A DNA stretch of 64,000 nucleotides, taken from NCBI RefSeq assembly GCF_901709675.1, contig NC_051105.1:1798001-1862000 (forward strand). Reading direction: 5' to 3'. This document shows, one piece after another, positions 12,901 through 23,837 of this stretch (positions are counted from its first letter, which is position 1; each line of letters opens with the position of its first letter). Made by a program: the position numbers and the translations under genes. Under the pieces are notes generated by a model. The model was given only the letters and a program-made list of their open reading frames with translations, searched no databases and was not told where the DNA came from. The DNA is from Syngnathus acus (taxonomy: Eukaryota; Chordata; Actinopteri; Syngnathiformes; Syngnathidae).

Positions 12901-15650
12901 CTACAGGTTGGTTCGGGTAGGGGAGGGGCTGTCCAATTTGGGACGGACCCATTCCAATGATGTTGCTTTGACAGCCACGTCGTTGCCGGGACGCAACAGC
13001 TGCCGGTCATATTGAAAATATCACATGGCCGAGAGATCTTGGTAAGAAATGCAACTCGCCCTGTCTCGTGGCGGCTTGCGAGTTCAACCATTTTTTTCTT
13101 CCTGACAGCTGCACTTGCAAGGCGTGACGGTGGAGCAAGAGAGCCCATATCTGTACTTTCTATCCAGGCATCATGTTTTCACTCCCATCATGATGGGGGG
13201 GTTGAATCCTCCATTGCAGGTGGGAGACGTGAAATGTCGCTCGCCACGAAACGAGGCCGACGCACGTTTGTCTTTGCAGACGTACGAGCTTTACAACGGC
13301 GGCGACGTTCCCGTCCATTACGAAGTGGACGGCGACGTGCTGTCGCAGCTGCAAGAGAGCAACTTCAATCAGCCGCTGCTGAGTTGCCTCAACCCGGCGG
13401 GAGTCGTCCTACCCGGGAAGACGGCCAAGCTGGAATTCATTTTCTCTCCGCTGGAGGCCAAGCTGCACAGCGTACGCAAGCCGGGCGCCGAGACTTGACG
13501 TCGAGACTCGGTGTGCTTTCAATCATTTTGTTTGCCGCTGCCAGATGGACGTTCCCATTCACTTCCGACACGGCGAAACTGCCACCGTGAGGTTCGAGGG
13601 CCTCGGCTTCGACGCTCACGATGACGTGTGGCCGAGCGGTGAGAGCACACCCGCCGCCCGAGTGCGCAGGATCGCCCTCCCCGGGCAGGTGAGGATGGAG
13701 ACATTGGAAATTCATTTATTTGACATTCTCCACACTGATTATCCACGCTGCCTCATATTGAAAATGACACTGTGTGCGCGCAGCGTGCGTTCCTTTCTGC
13801 GGACAATATCGCTCTGGGGGAGCTCCCGGTGTGCTCGCAATCTTCCAGAATCTTCTTCCTCACAAACGTGTCCTCTGAAGAAATCTTCTTTAAATGGTGC
13901 TTGACTCAGGTGGGCGGGCTGCAGAAAGAAGCAATTGTTGATTGTTTTGAAGGAGCCGGGGTGTCTTACTGGTTGCTTCTGTGTTGTCTTTGGGCATAAG
14001 GTGATCCGGATCCAGCCTAAACAAGGCCTCCTGCGTCCGGGAGAGTGCATCATTTGTGTGCTGACCTTCATGGCCACCGACTTCCCAACCATTCATTATC
14101 TGGACATCGTCTGTCAGGTTAGGATTCTTCTCAAAGATTTTATTTCATTTTATTTGAATATTAACGTGACGATTCAAGCTCTGTTTCTCCTTCCAGCTGA
14201 CCGAGCAGGCGGCACTGGTGCAATATTCGGACTCGCTGCAGCTTTGGGAGCAGGAACGAGAGCAGCGGCAACACGAGTTCACCATCACCGAGCGGGACCT
14301 GGCGGAAAGCCGGAAAGTTCCGAGCGACAAGGTCTCGCCACAGACGCAGCTGGGCAAATACAAGGTGACCGATGGAGCCGAGCGACATTTCCTATTCCCT
14401 GAAAAGGGCGTGTATCAAAGATACGTGTGTCTTTTCCCTCCAGACGCTTCCGCCGATTTGTAGCCGGGTAGCGCGAGCGGAGCAGCGGGCTCTGGCCGAA
14501 GCCGACAAACTGGCCAAACGCCCGACGCTACCTCAGCCTTTGTTGCTGCATCTGGAAGTGACGGCGCGCACCTACCGCTGGCAGGAATACCTCCGATACT
14601 TCCCCGACCGATTCGATAATCTCTTCAGGTCAGCAATCGAACCTACAAAATGTATATTTCTTTTCGGCAACATGACGTCAGCGGCGGCTTCTGGCGGCCG
14701 ACAGGTGCTTCCAAACCATCAAGCCTTTGAGGCCTCAACTATTGTGCAACACTCTACTTCAAGAGGGACGCCCGTTGCAGAAGCTGGGCCCCGAGCGACA
14801 CTTCCTCGAGCATATTCTCACTTCTCTCATCAGGTAACGTTGTAGGTCAAAGATTAAAAATGCACCAAAAGAGACGTTTAAAATCAAACAGTTCTAAAAT
14901 ATTCAAATCAAATTCTAGTCTAGTGTATTGGACTTAAAAGATAAATACAACCAGAGTACCTTAAAAAAAAATAAGTCACTGTAACGTTTCATTCAGTGTT
15001 TCATTTGCCTACCACTAGAGGGAGCCCACGTATCAATTTGGTCATTCCAGGTTCAGAAGCTGACAAGTTGCGTTTCATTTTCCATAGGAGCATACTGGAC
15101 AACGAGGCCTTTTCGCAGTCTCTGCTCACTTTGGCATCCAAGCCGCTTTTCTACAAGCCCAAAGTCATCTTCTCCGCTCCTTCGTCAATACCGCAACCCC
15201 TGATCGGGTTGGAGGAGACAAATCCCGAACTGCACTTTTGCGCCGACGGCTCGGCAGCGGCGGGAGGCGCCAAGCTGAGAATGGGGCAGCGCGCTGAGCG
15301 CATACCGGTGGACGTGTTCAATGATATCTTACTCAACACCCTCCAGAATGTGATGATGGAGGTCGTCAGAGGAGAGCTGGACCTCATCGAGCAGCGCGGA
15401 GGGTCTTCGCCAAATGGCTCTATCAGGTAAAGACACGGACGGGATTTTCCTCCCAAGTGTAGAACGCATAACAGATCCGTGTCAAGTCCAAACTGCAAAT
15501 GGTTCAAAGAAGACATCTTTCCTTCCTTTTAGATCCAGGAGGCACGCCAGTGGCAAAGTCAAGAAGGACGACAAGGAGACGAGCCCAAACTCACCACCGC
15601 CGTCTGATAAAAGCTCGTCGTCAACAGAGCATCACACAGACACAAGTTAA
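7829..15650 (+). CDS. cfap65: Cilia- and flagella-associated protein 65 (CCDC108)
   Basis: Thirty-three coding exons join with consistent phases into about 1717 aa. Exon ends: 7829-7909, 7973-8145, 8220-8322, 8389-8555, 8626-8834, 8936-9072, 9145-9370, 9439-9707, 9819-9995, 10072-10292, 10369-10522, 10621-10722, 10800-11057, 11122-11261, 11331-11415, 11490-11636, 11694-11859, 11935-12063, 12129-12342, 12412-12540, 12653-12743, 12827-12906, 12975-13041, 13109-13219, 13280-13471, 13545-13688, 13784-13909, 14001-14117, 14197-14364, 14444-14628, 14705-14833, 15088-15426, 15533-15650. Motifs recalled from human CFAP65 include FGSVAVG, ISHGREIL, YELYNGG, DVLSQ and CLNP. The family is a repeat of ASH/MSP-like Ig folds acting in the axoneme and sperm flagellum; human mutations cause flagellar malformation and male infertility. 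Most introns are 57-110 nt. The start is inferred from the splice acceptor at 7826; ATG 7793 would add 12 residues. Confidence 0.92.
10072..12540 (+). CDS. cfap65: cfap65 exons 10-20: central region
   Basis: Encodes about residues 515-1095. Exon 10 is a serine/threonine-rich linker (SLSSSSPST, TSTSSSLSQG), then further Ig-like modules follow (LNVRTYKTLLLRNHGEH, FRWNIRYLDQ, LDVNFGAAPL). Exon 16 begins at a CAGCAG tandem acceptor, so one glutamine may be optional. Exon 19 is very GC-rich, with an alanine/glycine run (GSGGAAAW). Confidence 0.87.
12653..15650 (+). CDS. cfap65: cfap65 exons 21-33: C-terminal modules and tail
   Basis: Encodes about residues 1096-1717. The best-conserved stretch is here: ISHGREIL, YELYNGGDVPVHYEV, then DVLSQLQESNF and MDVPIHF. 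A likely coiled-coil segment (LQLWEQEREQRQHEFTITE) and the KTLPPI box follow in the human order. Exon 32 holds the late helical region (LLNTLQNVMMEVVRGEL), and the last exon is a Lys/Ser/Pro-rich disordered tail ending at TAA 15648-15650. The intron after exon 21 has a GC donor (12744). The intron 13220-13279 is 60 nt, in frame and stop-free. Confidence 0.9.
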
Positions 15651-15900
15651 ATCTTTTGCCATCTGACTTTGTTCATCTAACCTTTGGTGGACATGACTCT
15701 TTACTGCGGGTCTACTCAGTCGGCCTAACCTCCGACGGGGTAAGCGTGTAAGTAGGAACGAGTAAGTTAATATCAACTGTTTTTGCAATGGTAAAACATT
15801 TCCGTCATATTCTTCAGGCAAGGAGTCTTTTCAAACGGGAAAGCAACAACATGCACAGTTCAGTATCTGATCACTGTTAATTGTAATAATCATGTCGTCA

Positions 15901-15906
15901 ATTAAA
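15901..15906 (+). terminator. Possible poly(A) signal of cfap65
   Basis: ATTAAA about 250 bp after the cfap65 stop, with no closer AATAAA. It is a variant signal, so the assignment is tentative. Confidence 0.35.
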
Positions 15907-16149
15907 CGGCCTCATTTCACTGCGGCGGTTTAGATTTTCATCAATGTGTTTGGAGTTATGGAGGGCAATGCGGATATGCTGCCACCTAGTGGCAACTTCG
16001 GAGCACTTCATTCAGACTTGACCACACCGTCGTAATTCAAGCAACAGAAAACTTAGATGACAAGCAACTCATTTTATACCCATTAGTATAAATGTATCCA
16101 ATTATTCATTCATAATGTGCCAAAATATCAATTTTACGTTATAACCATG

Positions 16150-16197
16150 CATGTCAAATTGAATGGGAATGACCAGGATAGATCTCAATTTGACATG
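16150..16197. repeat. Perfect short inverted repeat
   Basis: Arms CATGTCAAATTGA (16150-16162) and TCAATTTGACATG (16185-16197) are exact reverse complements separated by 22 nt. This could be a hairpin or the core of a decayed foldback element. No target-site duplication was identified. Confidence 0.6.
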
Positions 16198-18047
16198 TCC
16201 ATTTAAATCCACAAGGTGGCGGTCAATGCAAACAATTTGGGGATGACCAAGTCATGTACAGTATTTTATTCCGGTTACCTTGGCCCATTCCCTGTGCATT
16301 ACTGAAACTTTCCTGAATTTGTGGATACTTTCTAGTTATTCTGTTTCTTTCTGTTGTGCAAAGGTGGCAGTTTTTTTTCCATAAATGAAAAGCAAGGAAG
16401 AATCATATTACAGTAATTCGATGGGAAAAAAAAAATCTCCTCATGTACAGGACAGATTTTGCCTTTTGGAGTAAAGCGGACAAAGAAGCAAGTCATTCAG
16501 GCGTGCTTGGTTTGCAACATTTGTATCTGCACCTGCCTCGTCATTTAATAGAGCGTTGTTTTGCAACTTTTATCACCAGACAGAGAAAGATCTCAAACAA
16601 CAACACTGTTTAGTTGACCTTCAAGCTGTTTTGTTTTTTGTTTTTTTTTCCAGTTAGCTTAGCTATTGCCTCACAAAACGTAACCATGCAAAAAAACTGC
16701 GTCAGTTCTGAAGGAAATGTTAGATATTAGAAAATGACTTCCGATACTGCGCGTGACATCTCGTGGCACTTTTTGGGCTTCCCACCAATCGTGTCGCTGA
16801 CGGAAGAATTTCATCAGCCTGGCTTTTGCGCGGCGTTCCCAGGGACCGACCGCGTCTCCTTTCAAATCTTTTCGGGCCATCATGTGTTTCTGCTTCAGAT
16901 CTAATTGGGGCTGTCACATAAAATATCAGCTTGGATGGGATTCTTAATCATTTGTGATCGTAATCGCCTGGGAATTTGTTTAGCGGATTTGGCACTGAAG
17001 ACTTTTTTTTTTTCCCCCCTCCGCTTTTTGTGCAGAGCAAAGGGGCACATGTGCAGTACAGAGAAAAAGAGAGAAGGAGAAAATGTAGCTGGTGCATTCT
17101 GCTTGACGGTAGGGATCCATTTCACGCCCAAATGAAAGCAAAGCCAGGGGGGAATGTGTGTCAAGCATGTGTGTGTGATAGGTGTGGTAGGACACGGGTT
17201 CGGCCTGTTAGCGTTTGGAGAGGGGAGGGAGGGAGGGAGGGGACCCCCTTCATCACCCGGCCTGACGTTCCCCCGGTTCAGTCCGAGCACGCAGATCAGA
17301 TGAGTCGGCACATTATTGCAGGTCATTATTTACCCTGATTAGTTGTGTCCAGACATATCGGGCCAGCTGTTTGTATAGCTCGATATTAGCAATCATACAT
17401 TTCCAACATGTACGTGACCTTTGACCCTTGCGCCTTTTGTCATATTTGCTGTGAGGAATGAGAGGGAAAACCTGGAGGGGAATGAAAGAGGATGACGCCC
17501 TCCTCGGAGAATAACAGACACGCAAGATGTGCGAGTTTGTGTCGTCATGGCAGCAAACAAGAAGACAGCCAGCCAGCCTGCGAGCCCGCGTTTGACTTTT
17601 TCAAGATTTGTCGTTTGCCACCCTGTCGTCGTTTGCTTTACACTTCCTTTCTCCAAGTAGGACCATTTTCCAAGCGTTCCATTTCCAGTCAAGTTTCCAA
17701 CCTGTTCCGATGCATCTCCAATTTGTTAACAAGGACCAGCGACGAGGTGAAATACGACGTTTGACGCCTGTGTATAAGAATTTGATCCATGTATCTGGCG
17801 TATATACGCTGATGATGGCCATCTGGTCAGAACTTGTGGAGTGTCTCCTCCCAGCAGGCAACTGGAGCTGTGAGCCAAGACCCCAGGCCCAACACCCTGC
17901 TGGACTTTGAAATCAGATCTTTATTGTCCATAAAGCCTCGGCCAAGTATGAAAAATCAGCCCTTCCTTACAAACACACTGGTCCAGCAGCGAAGGGGAGG
18001 AAGAGACAACGAGAAGTAAGTACACGTTTTGGAGATGTGCTAACACG

Positions 18048-18100
18048 CCAGGATTTGAACGCAGAACTCGATGCGAGGCGGACCACCCCCTACGCGGACG
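18048..18100 (-). mobile_element. tRNA-derived SINE fragment
   Basis: Read on the - strand it runs GTGGTCCGCCTCGCATCGAG, then TTCTGCGTTCAAATCCTGG. This resembles the anticodon-to-B-box part of tRNA-derived SINEs, with GTTCAAATCC as the B-box-like element. Short and degenerate. Confidence 0.35.
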
Positions 18101-18911
18101 TCCGTCCAGGTGAAACCAGTTTTGCTCCTATACTTGACTTTTTTTTTTTAGCCCTCCTTCCATATCAAAGGTATGCCACACACCTGTGATGACGTCAGCC
18201 CATTCCAGCAGTCTCCACCATAAACATGGAGTCACATTATAGCCGTGTTTACACTCGTGTGTGTTTTGGCCTCCTGGTGGCCTTTTTCGCCGGATCTCGG
18301 CGGGGGCGGCTAATTGCAGTGTCTCAGCTCTCCTCTGCTCTTCCCTCTGCCCCCTCCCCTCCGCGCTCCACCACGCCTGGAGCGACGTCACACCAAGGTG
18401 CGAGAAGAAGAAGAGCGCATTTTTCCTCCCTTCATCATCCAAAGAAAACACACTGACACACACCGTGGTCCTCCTCCTCTTCCTCCTCTGCGCCCGCAAG
18501 ACCTCCACTGAGTCATTTCCAAAACGCTAAAGACGAGCCGGGACAACCGAACGGAACCGCAAATCCACGCGCTCTGCCTCATCATCTAAGGACGTATTCT
18601 TTTTTGGATTGCTTTTTTTGGTATGTTCGGACGGAGGCACTTTTGGGTCGCGTTTTGCGCTCGGCGCGTCGGGGAGCTTGTAACGTGACAGAACCGGAGC
18701 GACAATGAAGAGTTCACCCGCACCTTTGGACCTCGGCTCAGTCACCTCTTGACCGACTTTGCTGCGCATTAAGATGCGCCCGATGGGAGGGGAGCTGGAT
18801 GATGAACATTGATTGACTTGACGTTTCCTGAAGACAAAAACAAGAGGAGGATTGTGTTTTGTTTCGTTTTTAGATCTGAAAAGTAACCTGGAAGTTCTGA
18901 AGCGCGCAAAC

Positions 18912-18991
18912 ATGACGGTTCGCCTGTCCCGGATCCAACTGGCTCTGTTCTTTGTCTTGCTTTGCCCGGTCAATATCATCGGATTGTGGTG
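18912..18991 (+). CDS. wnt6: wnt6 exon 1 (signal peptide)
   Basis: Encodes MTVRLSRIQ, the hydrophobic core and IIGLW, ending inside a Trp codon at TG|GTAAGT. The start is the first ATG that gives a signal peptide and agrees with the family length. Confidence 0.88.
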
Positions 18992-21900
18992 GTAAGTGCT
19001 CATGTCGAGTGATGATTTTTTTTTTTTATGGCTGCAACGCGACGACTTTGATTGGAATTTTGCGCGCACTTGCGTGGCGCACTTTTATGCGCAACTAGTT
19101 GTACAAAATACCAGCAAAACTGTCAAAATGTAATTAATTAATTTCTGTCTATCTGTCTGTATTGGTTTCATAAGTGTACGTTTATAGTGAGCTTAAGTAT
19201 TTGGAGGATAGGAAATCAGAAAGAAAGGAGGGCGGTGATAGCTGTCTTCTCAGTGCCTGCAGTTGTGTGTGTGTGTGTGTGTGTGTTTTGGGGGTCAGAG
19301 TCAGGAATGTCAGGTGGCCCTTCAGGGCGCCGTGGATATGTCATCATAAAACAATCCGTGCAGGTTCGGCACGGCATGGTGTGTGACAGACAGACAGACA
19401 GACAGATGAGATATTTTCTGTCTTTGTGTTTGCGTTCCTTCCTACCGTGTCGCTTGTCTCCATTCACACCAAGAGACGAACGTGCAATCTTTGGGAATTC
19501 GCGAATCCTCCCACTTGACCAATTTGATTCAAGGTCAGCGTGGGCTGTGCTGTCCAAGGAGACTTTGTATGTCCTGCTGGCACCGGCGTTCCGTCCTGTC
19601 ACGGGTGAGAGCCAACTCGCACTCCTTTTCGCATGGCCCTATTGGAAAGTGATGAGAACGCGTTGTAATCAACTCGCCGGGAAGTCACAACAATGTTGAA
19701 TGGAATCTCTAACATGTGCTGATGCGGCAAAACTGGGGAGTGAGTGGACACAATAAGTTGAATTTGTCTGTCTTCAATAGAATAGAAGATGCATTTATAT
19801 GGGAGCGAATCTGTTGTTGTAGGTAATATTTTCGATTTGTTCACTCCATTGGACGAGTGGTCAACAAATTTTCGACATTTTAGCTTTGATAGTAAAATCT
19901 GAGTGGTGACATTTCCGAGCAGGCCGTTCAGGCTACTCATGGGATCCTTGTTGCTGGCCACGGGCCGCATGTTGGTGAGCGGCGATAGCATCTATTTCCT
20001 TTTCATCCCCACTGACATAAATTGTCATCTTCTTTCAGCGCTAGACCGCCGAGCGAGCGAGCGAGCGAGCGAAGGAGAAAGCACACCTGCGCATCTGGCG
20101 GGGGACAATGATGTGCTCTGTTTGAAAAGCGCCGGGCGACCCGTCGTTTCTCGCTCGCCCCTCTCTAAAGTCTCTCTTTGTCTCACCCGGCTGAGGAAAA
20201 AACCCGTGACGTGGATCCAGCCGTCCAGCCGTCCGTCCGTCCTTTCCGAGCCTCTTTGCTGATTAGGCCGCTCTAATCATTTGGCCCGAGTGCAGGCGGC
20301 GCGGCAAGGAGGAATGCCTTTGCTTTGCCGAGCCGGGCCAACTTTTTAAGAGGCTGCACGCAAAGTGAAGATTTGCTTCGTGAGAGCCTCATTGAAACCT
20401 GAGGTCGGGTCGCACGCAATCTTTGATCTAGCGACCAATCGGGCTTTCTGACTTTGCACAATACGAGTGGATCAAATGGCTTCAATATGAGCGAGCGGCG
20501 CAAATCATAAAACGTATCAAAGGACATTCCAAAAAGCTTGCATGAGAAATCCCACTGTCGAGGCTCGACTTGTGTGGGTTGCTCTTTTTTTTTTCTTCCC
20601 CCCCCTGACTTCTTTCATGATGTCACACTGACGACGCATTCATGCGAGACAGATTTGACTTTGAAGCCCTTTTGGCCCCTAATTTCAGCTCCTGTAAATA
20701 CCTCTCGGTTTGTTTCATTGTCTGTGTAGGAGGGTTGTCAGAAATGACACTCGAAGGAACACTGGCACTGTGTATTGTGACCATCCATGATTCAACAAGT
20801 GTGTGTTTGTGTGTGTGTGTGGCACCTGCATAGCTGGTTGCAAATAGGCTTAAACGGTAGAAGGTGTCTGGTGGCTCCCATTTGATGTGATTAGGGTGTG
20901 CATACTTATGCAACCACATTATTTTTGATCTAACCTCTGGGAATTTTTTTTTAATCAAATAGATATGTGATATGTCAAATGAATGGTTGAAAAAGTTTTT
21001 TTTAATCACATAAAACTGGCTTTTGAACAGGGGTGTGTCGACTTTTCAACAATGTCCTCATTCTCAAGGGCTGTCGTCACTAATTTGATATTTGCTTACT
21101 ATAGCCCATCAACTGGATGGCATGTCAATTTGTTTGAATTGAAGATAAAGTTGAATCCCTTCAGTTCTTGTTTATTTCTTTTTTTCTTCTCACCTTGCTC
21201 ACCCGTGGTCTCCAAACAAGGGCAAGAATGCTTGGCCCACACATCTGACAGATGCGCCCCCATTTTTGGGTATATCTCCCCTCCGCCAATGAACTCCTTC
21301 ACCTTTCTTGGCTCCATTTTCAGATTTGCTCTTGTGTGTCTGATTTGCCCGTCACAAAAAAAAAAAGATATTACCTTCTCGCTCTTTGGGGGATTGACTC
21401 GGCTCACTTGATGGTGCGCACACGCACTCGCGCGTTGTGATGACAGTGTGTAGATAATAAGTGGTTGTTGAGTGGCGCTTTGTGTAGCTAAGTACCGATC
21501 CAGCACCTGCTAATTTACACGTGCGCTTGTGTTTATACATCTGTTCACACCCATTGGACAACTTGGTATCGATTGTCAGCTTTCACTCGGTCTTTGCGGA
21601 GATTCCGAGGTCTCGTCGGACGTGCGTGTCTCGCTATCAGTCCTCCCGGCGGGATTGTTTGTTGAACTTTCTGCAAACAAACTCAAGAGGCTGAAGAATG
21701 ATTTGAGGTGTCGGCGATGAAGCGAGACAAGACGAGAAAGTGTGTGAAAATTGCTTTTGGCTCATTTTTTGGTTTCTCAGCTGATGATGTTCTTTGTTGT
21801 GGTCCAGGGCGGTGGGCAGTCCGCTGCTGATGGACCCCAACAGCATTTGCAGGAAGGCAAAGCGGCTGGCGGGGAAGCAGGCCGAGCTGTGTCAAACTCA

Positions 21901-23302
21901 GCCGGAGATCGTCAGCGAGGTGGCCAAAGGGACCCGGCTGGGCATCAGGGAGTGCCAGTACCAGTTCAAGTACCGGCGGTGGAACTGCACCAGTCACAAC
22001 AAGTACTTTGGAAAAATACTACAACAAGGTGAGTCAGCGTTTTTTCATTTTCTGATCATCAGCTCCCCACCTGACAATCACACCATGGTTTTGCGGTTCA
22101 TTAAAAAAAAGATAATAAAGCCATCTCCAGTTTTCCACTCGGGGGTTTGCAACCTTTGACCTGAGCAGACAGTCTTGCGCCAAGCGGAGGTCAGATGCCT
22201 GTCTAATGTCGCTCGGCAAGACAAGGGCAGCTTTTGTCGCTAGATCGGGCACGCTTGAAATGATGGGCTAATATCTGCTGTGAACATCCCTCAGCATCTT
22301 CCTGCTGCTGCTCTTTCATGTCTGCCATATGATTGCTCCCCTGCATAAAAAATGAATACAATAAAATAAATAATAATAATCCACCATTAAGGTTTTCAAT
22401 CTTGGCTGTGATAAAAATAATAATAATAATTAAAACAATAAGAATAATAGGAATAATAAGAGTACACCATTAAGCTTTTGAATCTTGGCTGTGATAATAA
22501 AAAAAAAAAAAAATTAAATAGATAAGACGGGAAGAGAGGGCAAGAATGTACCGGCAGAAGACAGAAGGGCAATTAATCACACATTCCTGGCTGTCTATAA
22601 GAAAGGCCAAATTGCTCTTTTGTTTTGCAACACTCGGTGACCTGCATCTACTTGTAAGGCTTTTGTTGATACACATTCAAACAAGTCTCTCAGAATCGAA
22701 GACGAGGCGTCCTCCTCAGTACAAATGCCGCCTTCAAATGGTTTGTCAAGACTTCAGAAAAATGTCATAAGTTGCAAATGGTGAGCTTGTTCTGCTTTGG
22801 TGAAATTGGAACAAATTGGACGTCCCCCCTCCCTCCCTCCCTCCCATCATGAGATCTTATACTAACTGTTATTTCCTCGTAAAAATTGCACTCCACTTGT
22901 TTGTTGACGTTTCCCTCTGTTCCCCTTTTGTGCTCTTCCACTTGAGTTTTGTAGCTGCTCCAATAACTGCCGCTTCGCCACACTCGAGTCAAAACAAACA
23001 CTCGCGCTGTGTTTTCGCTTTCTCTGCCCTCGTGTTTTGTTTTTCCATGAATATTATTGTGACGTTTAACAATTGGAGCAAATTCTACCGTGCATAATAT
23101 TTGTAATGATGCACGTAGTGTTTTGCTTTTTGCCCAAATTGGTCTGCTGGTGCTTTTGAAGGCTTACACGGGGACGGATGATTGAAACATCACTCTAATC
23201 TCCTTCTGCAAAAATATCTGCGGGCTATCTTATAAACCTCGGCTAGCGTTAAGCATTTTGACCACATGCCAACAAGCTGTGTGGATGTGGGCGTGCATTT
23301 AT

Positions 23303-23342
<40 letters not shown>

Positions 23343-23773
23343 GTGTAAGGCGTGTATTCACAATAACACATTTAATTGATTTCACAACATTACTTTCAGT
23401 CAATGTTGTCTTTCCCGATCATAAACCTTTACTAACTTTTTACTGCTTAGATTTATTTTATATTAACTATCTTTAAATCTCATCTACTCCTGGGCTGAAA
23501 AAAAAAAAAAATTCTACTTTTCTACTAAACTAATTATAATCTAATTTTCAGTTTGAATGGTAAAAAACTGGTCATGGTTATATAATTATATAATAATAAT
23601 AATAATAATAAAAAATTATTATTATTACTATTATTATATCTACTAATAATAATAAATTATTATTACTATTATTATATCATCTAAAACCAAAATGTACAGA
23701 AAATGGACAATTTAGACACAAATGGAACTTACTGATCGGTGATGGGGAAAAGATTCTCGTGTCTCTCACACGC

Positions 23774-23837
<64 letters not shown>

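Larger units (their letters stand above)
15651..18911. other. cfap65-wnt6 intergenic region and wnt6 5' UTR
   Basis: No coding exon is recognised. It contains a 13-bp-arm inverted repeat near 16150, a SINE-like scrap near 18048 and, from about 18240 onward, GC-rich, pyrimidine-rich sequence with a GC box (GGGGGCGGC near 18301). The last few hundred bases are probably the wnt6 promoter and 5' UTR. No clear TATA box was found. Confidence 0.5.

Noticed and set aside
15975-15995. CTCF site at TGCCACCTAGTGGCA
   Set aside because: Palindromic and similar to the core, but the spacing before GGC is off by one when aligned to the consensus.
19187-19699. 170-aa frame in wnt6 intron 1
   Set aside because: Crosses GT and GACA repeats, has no similarity I recognise, and lies between confirmed wnt6 exons.
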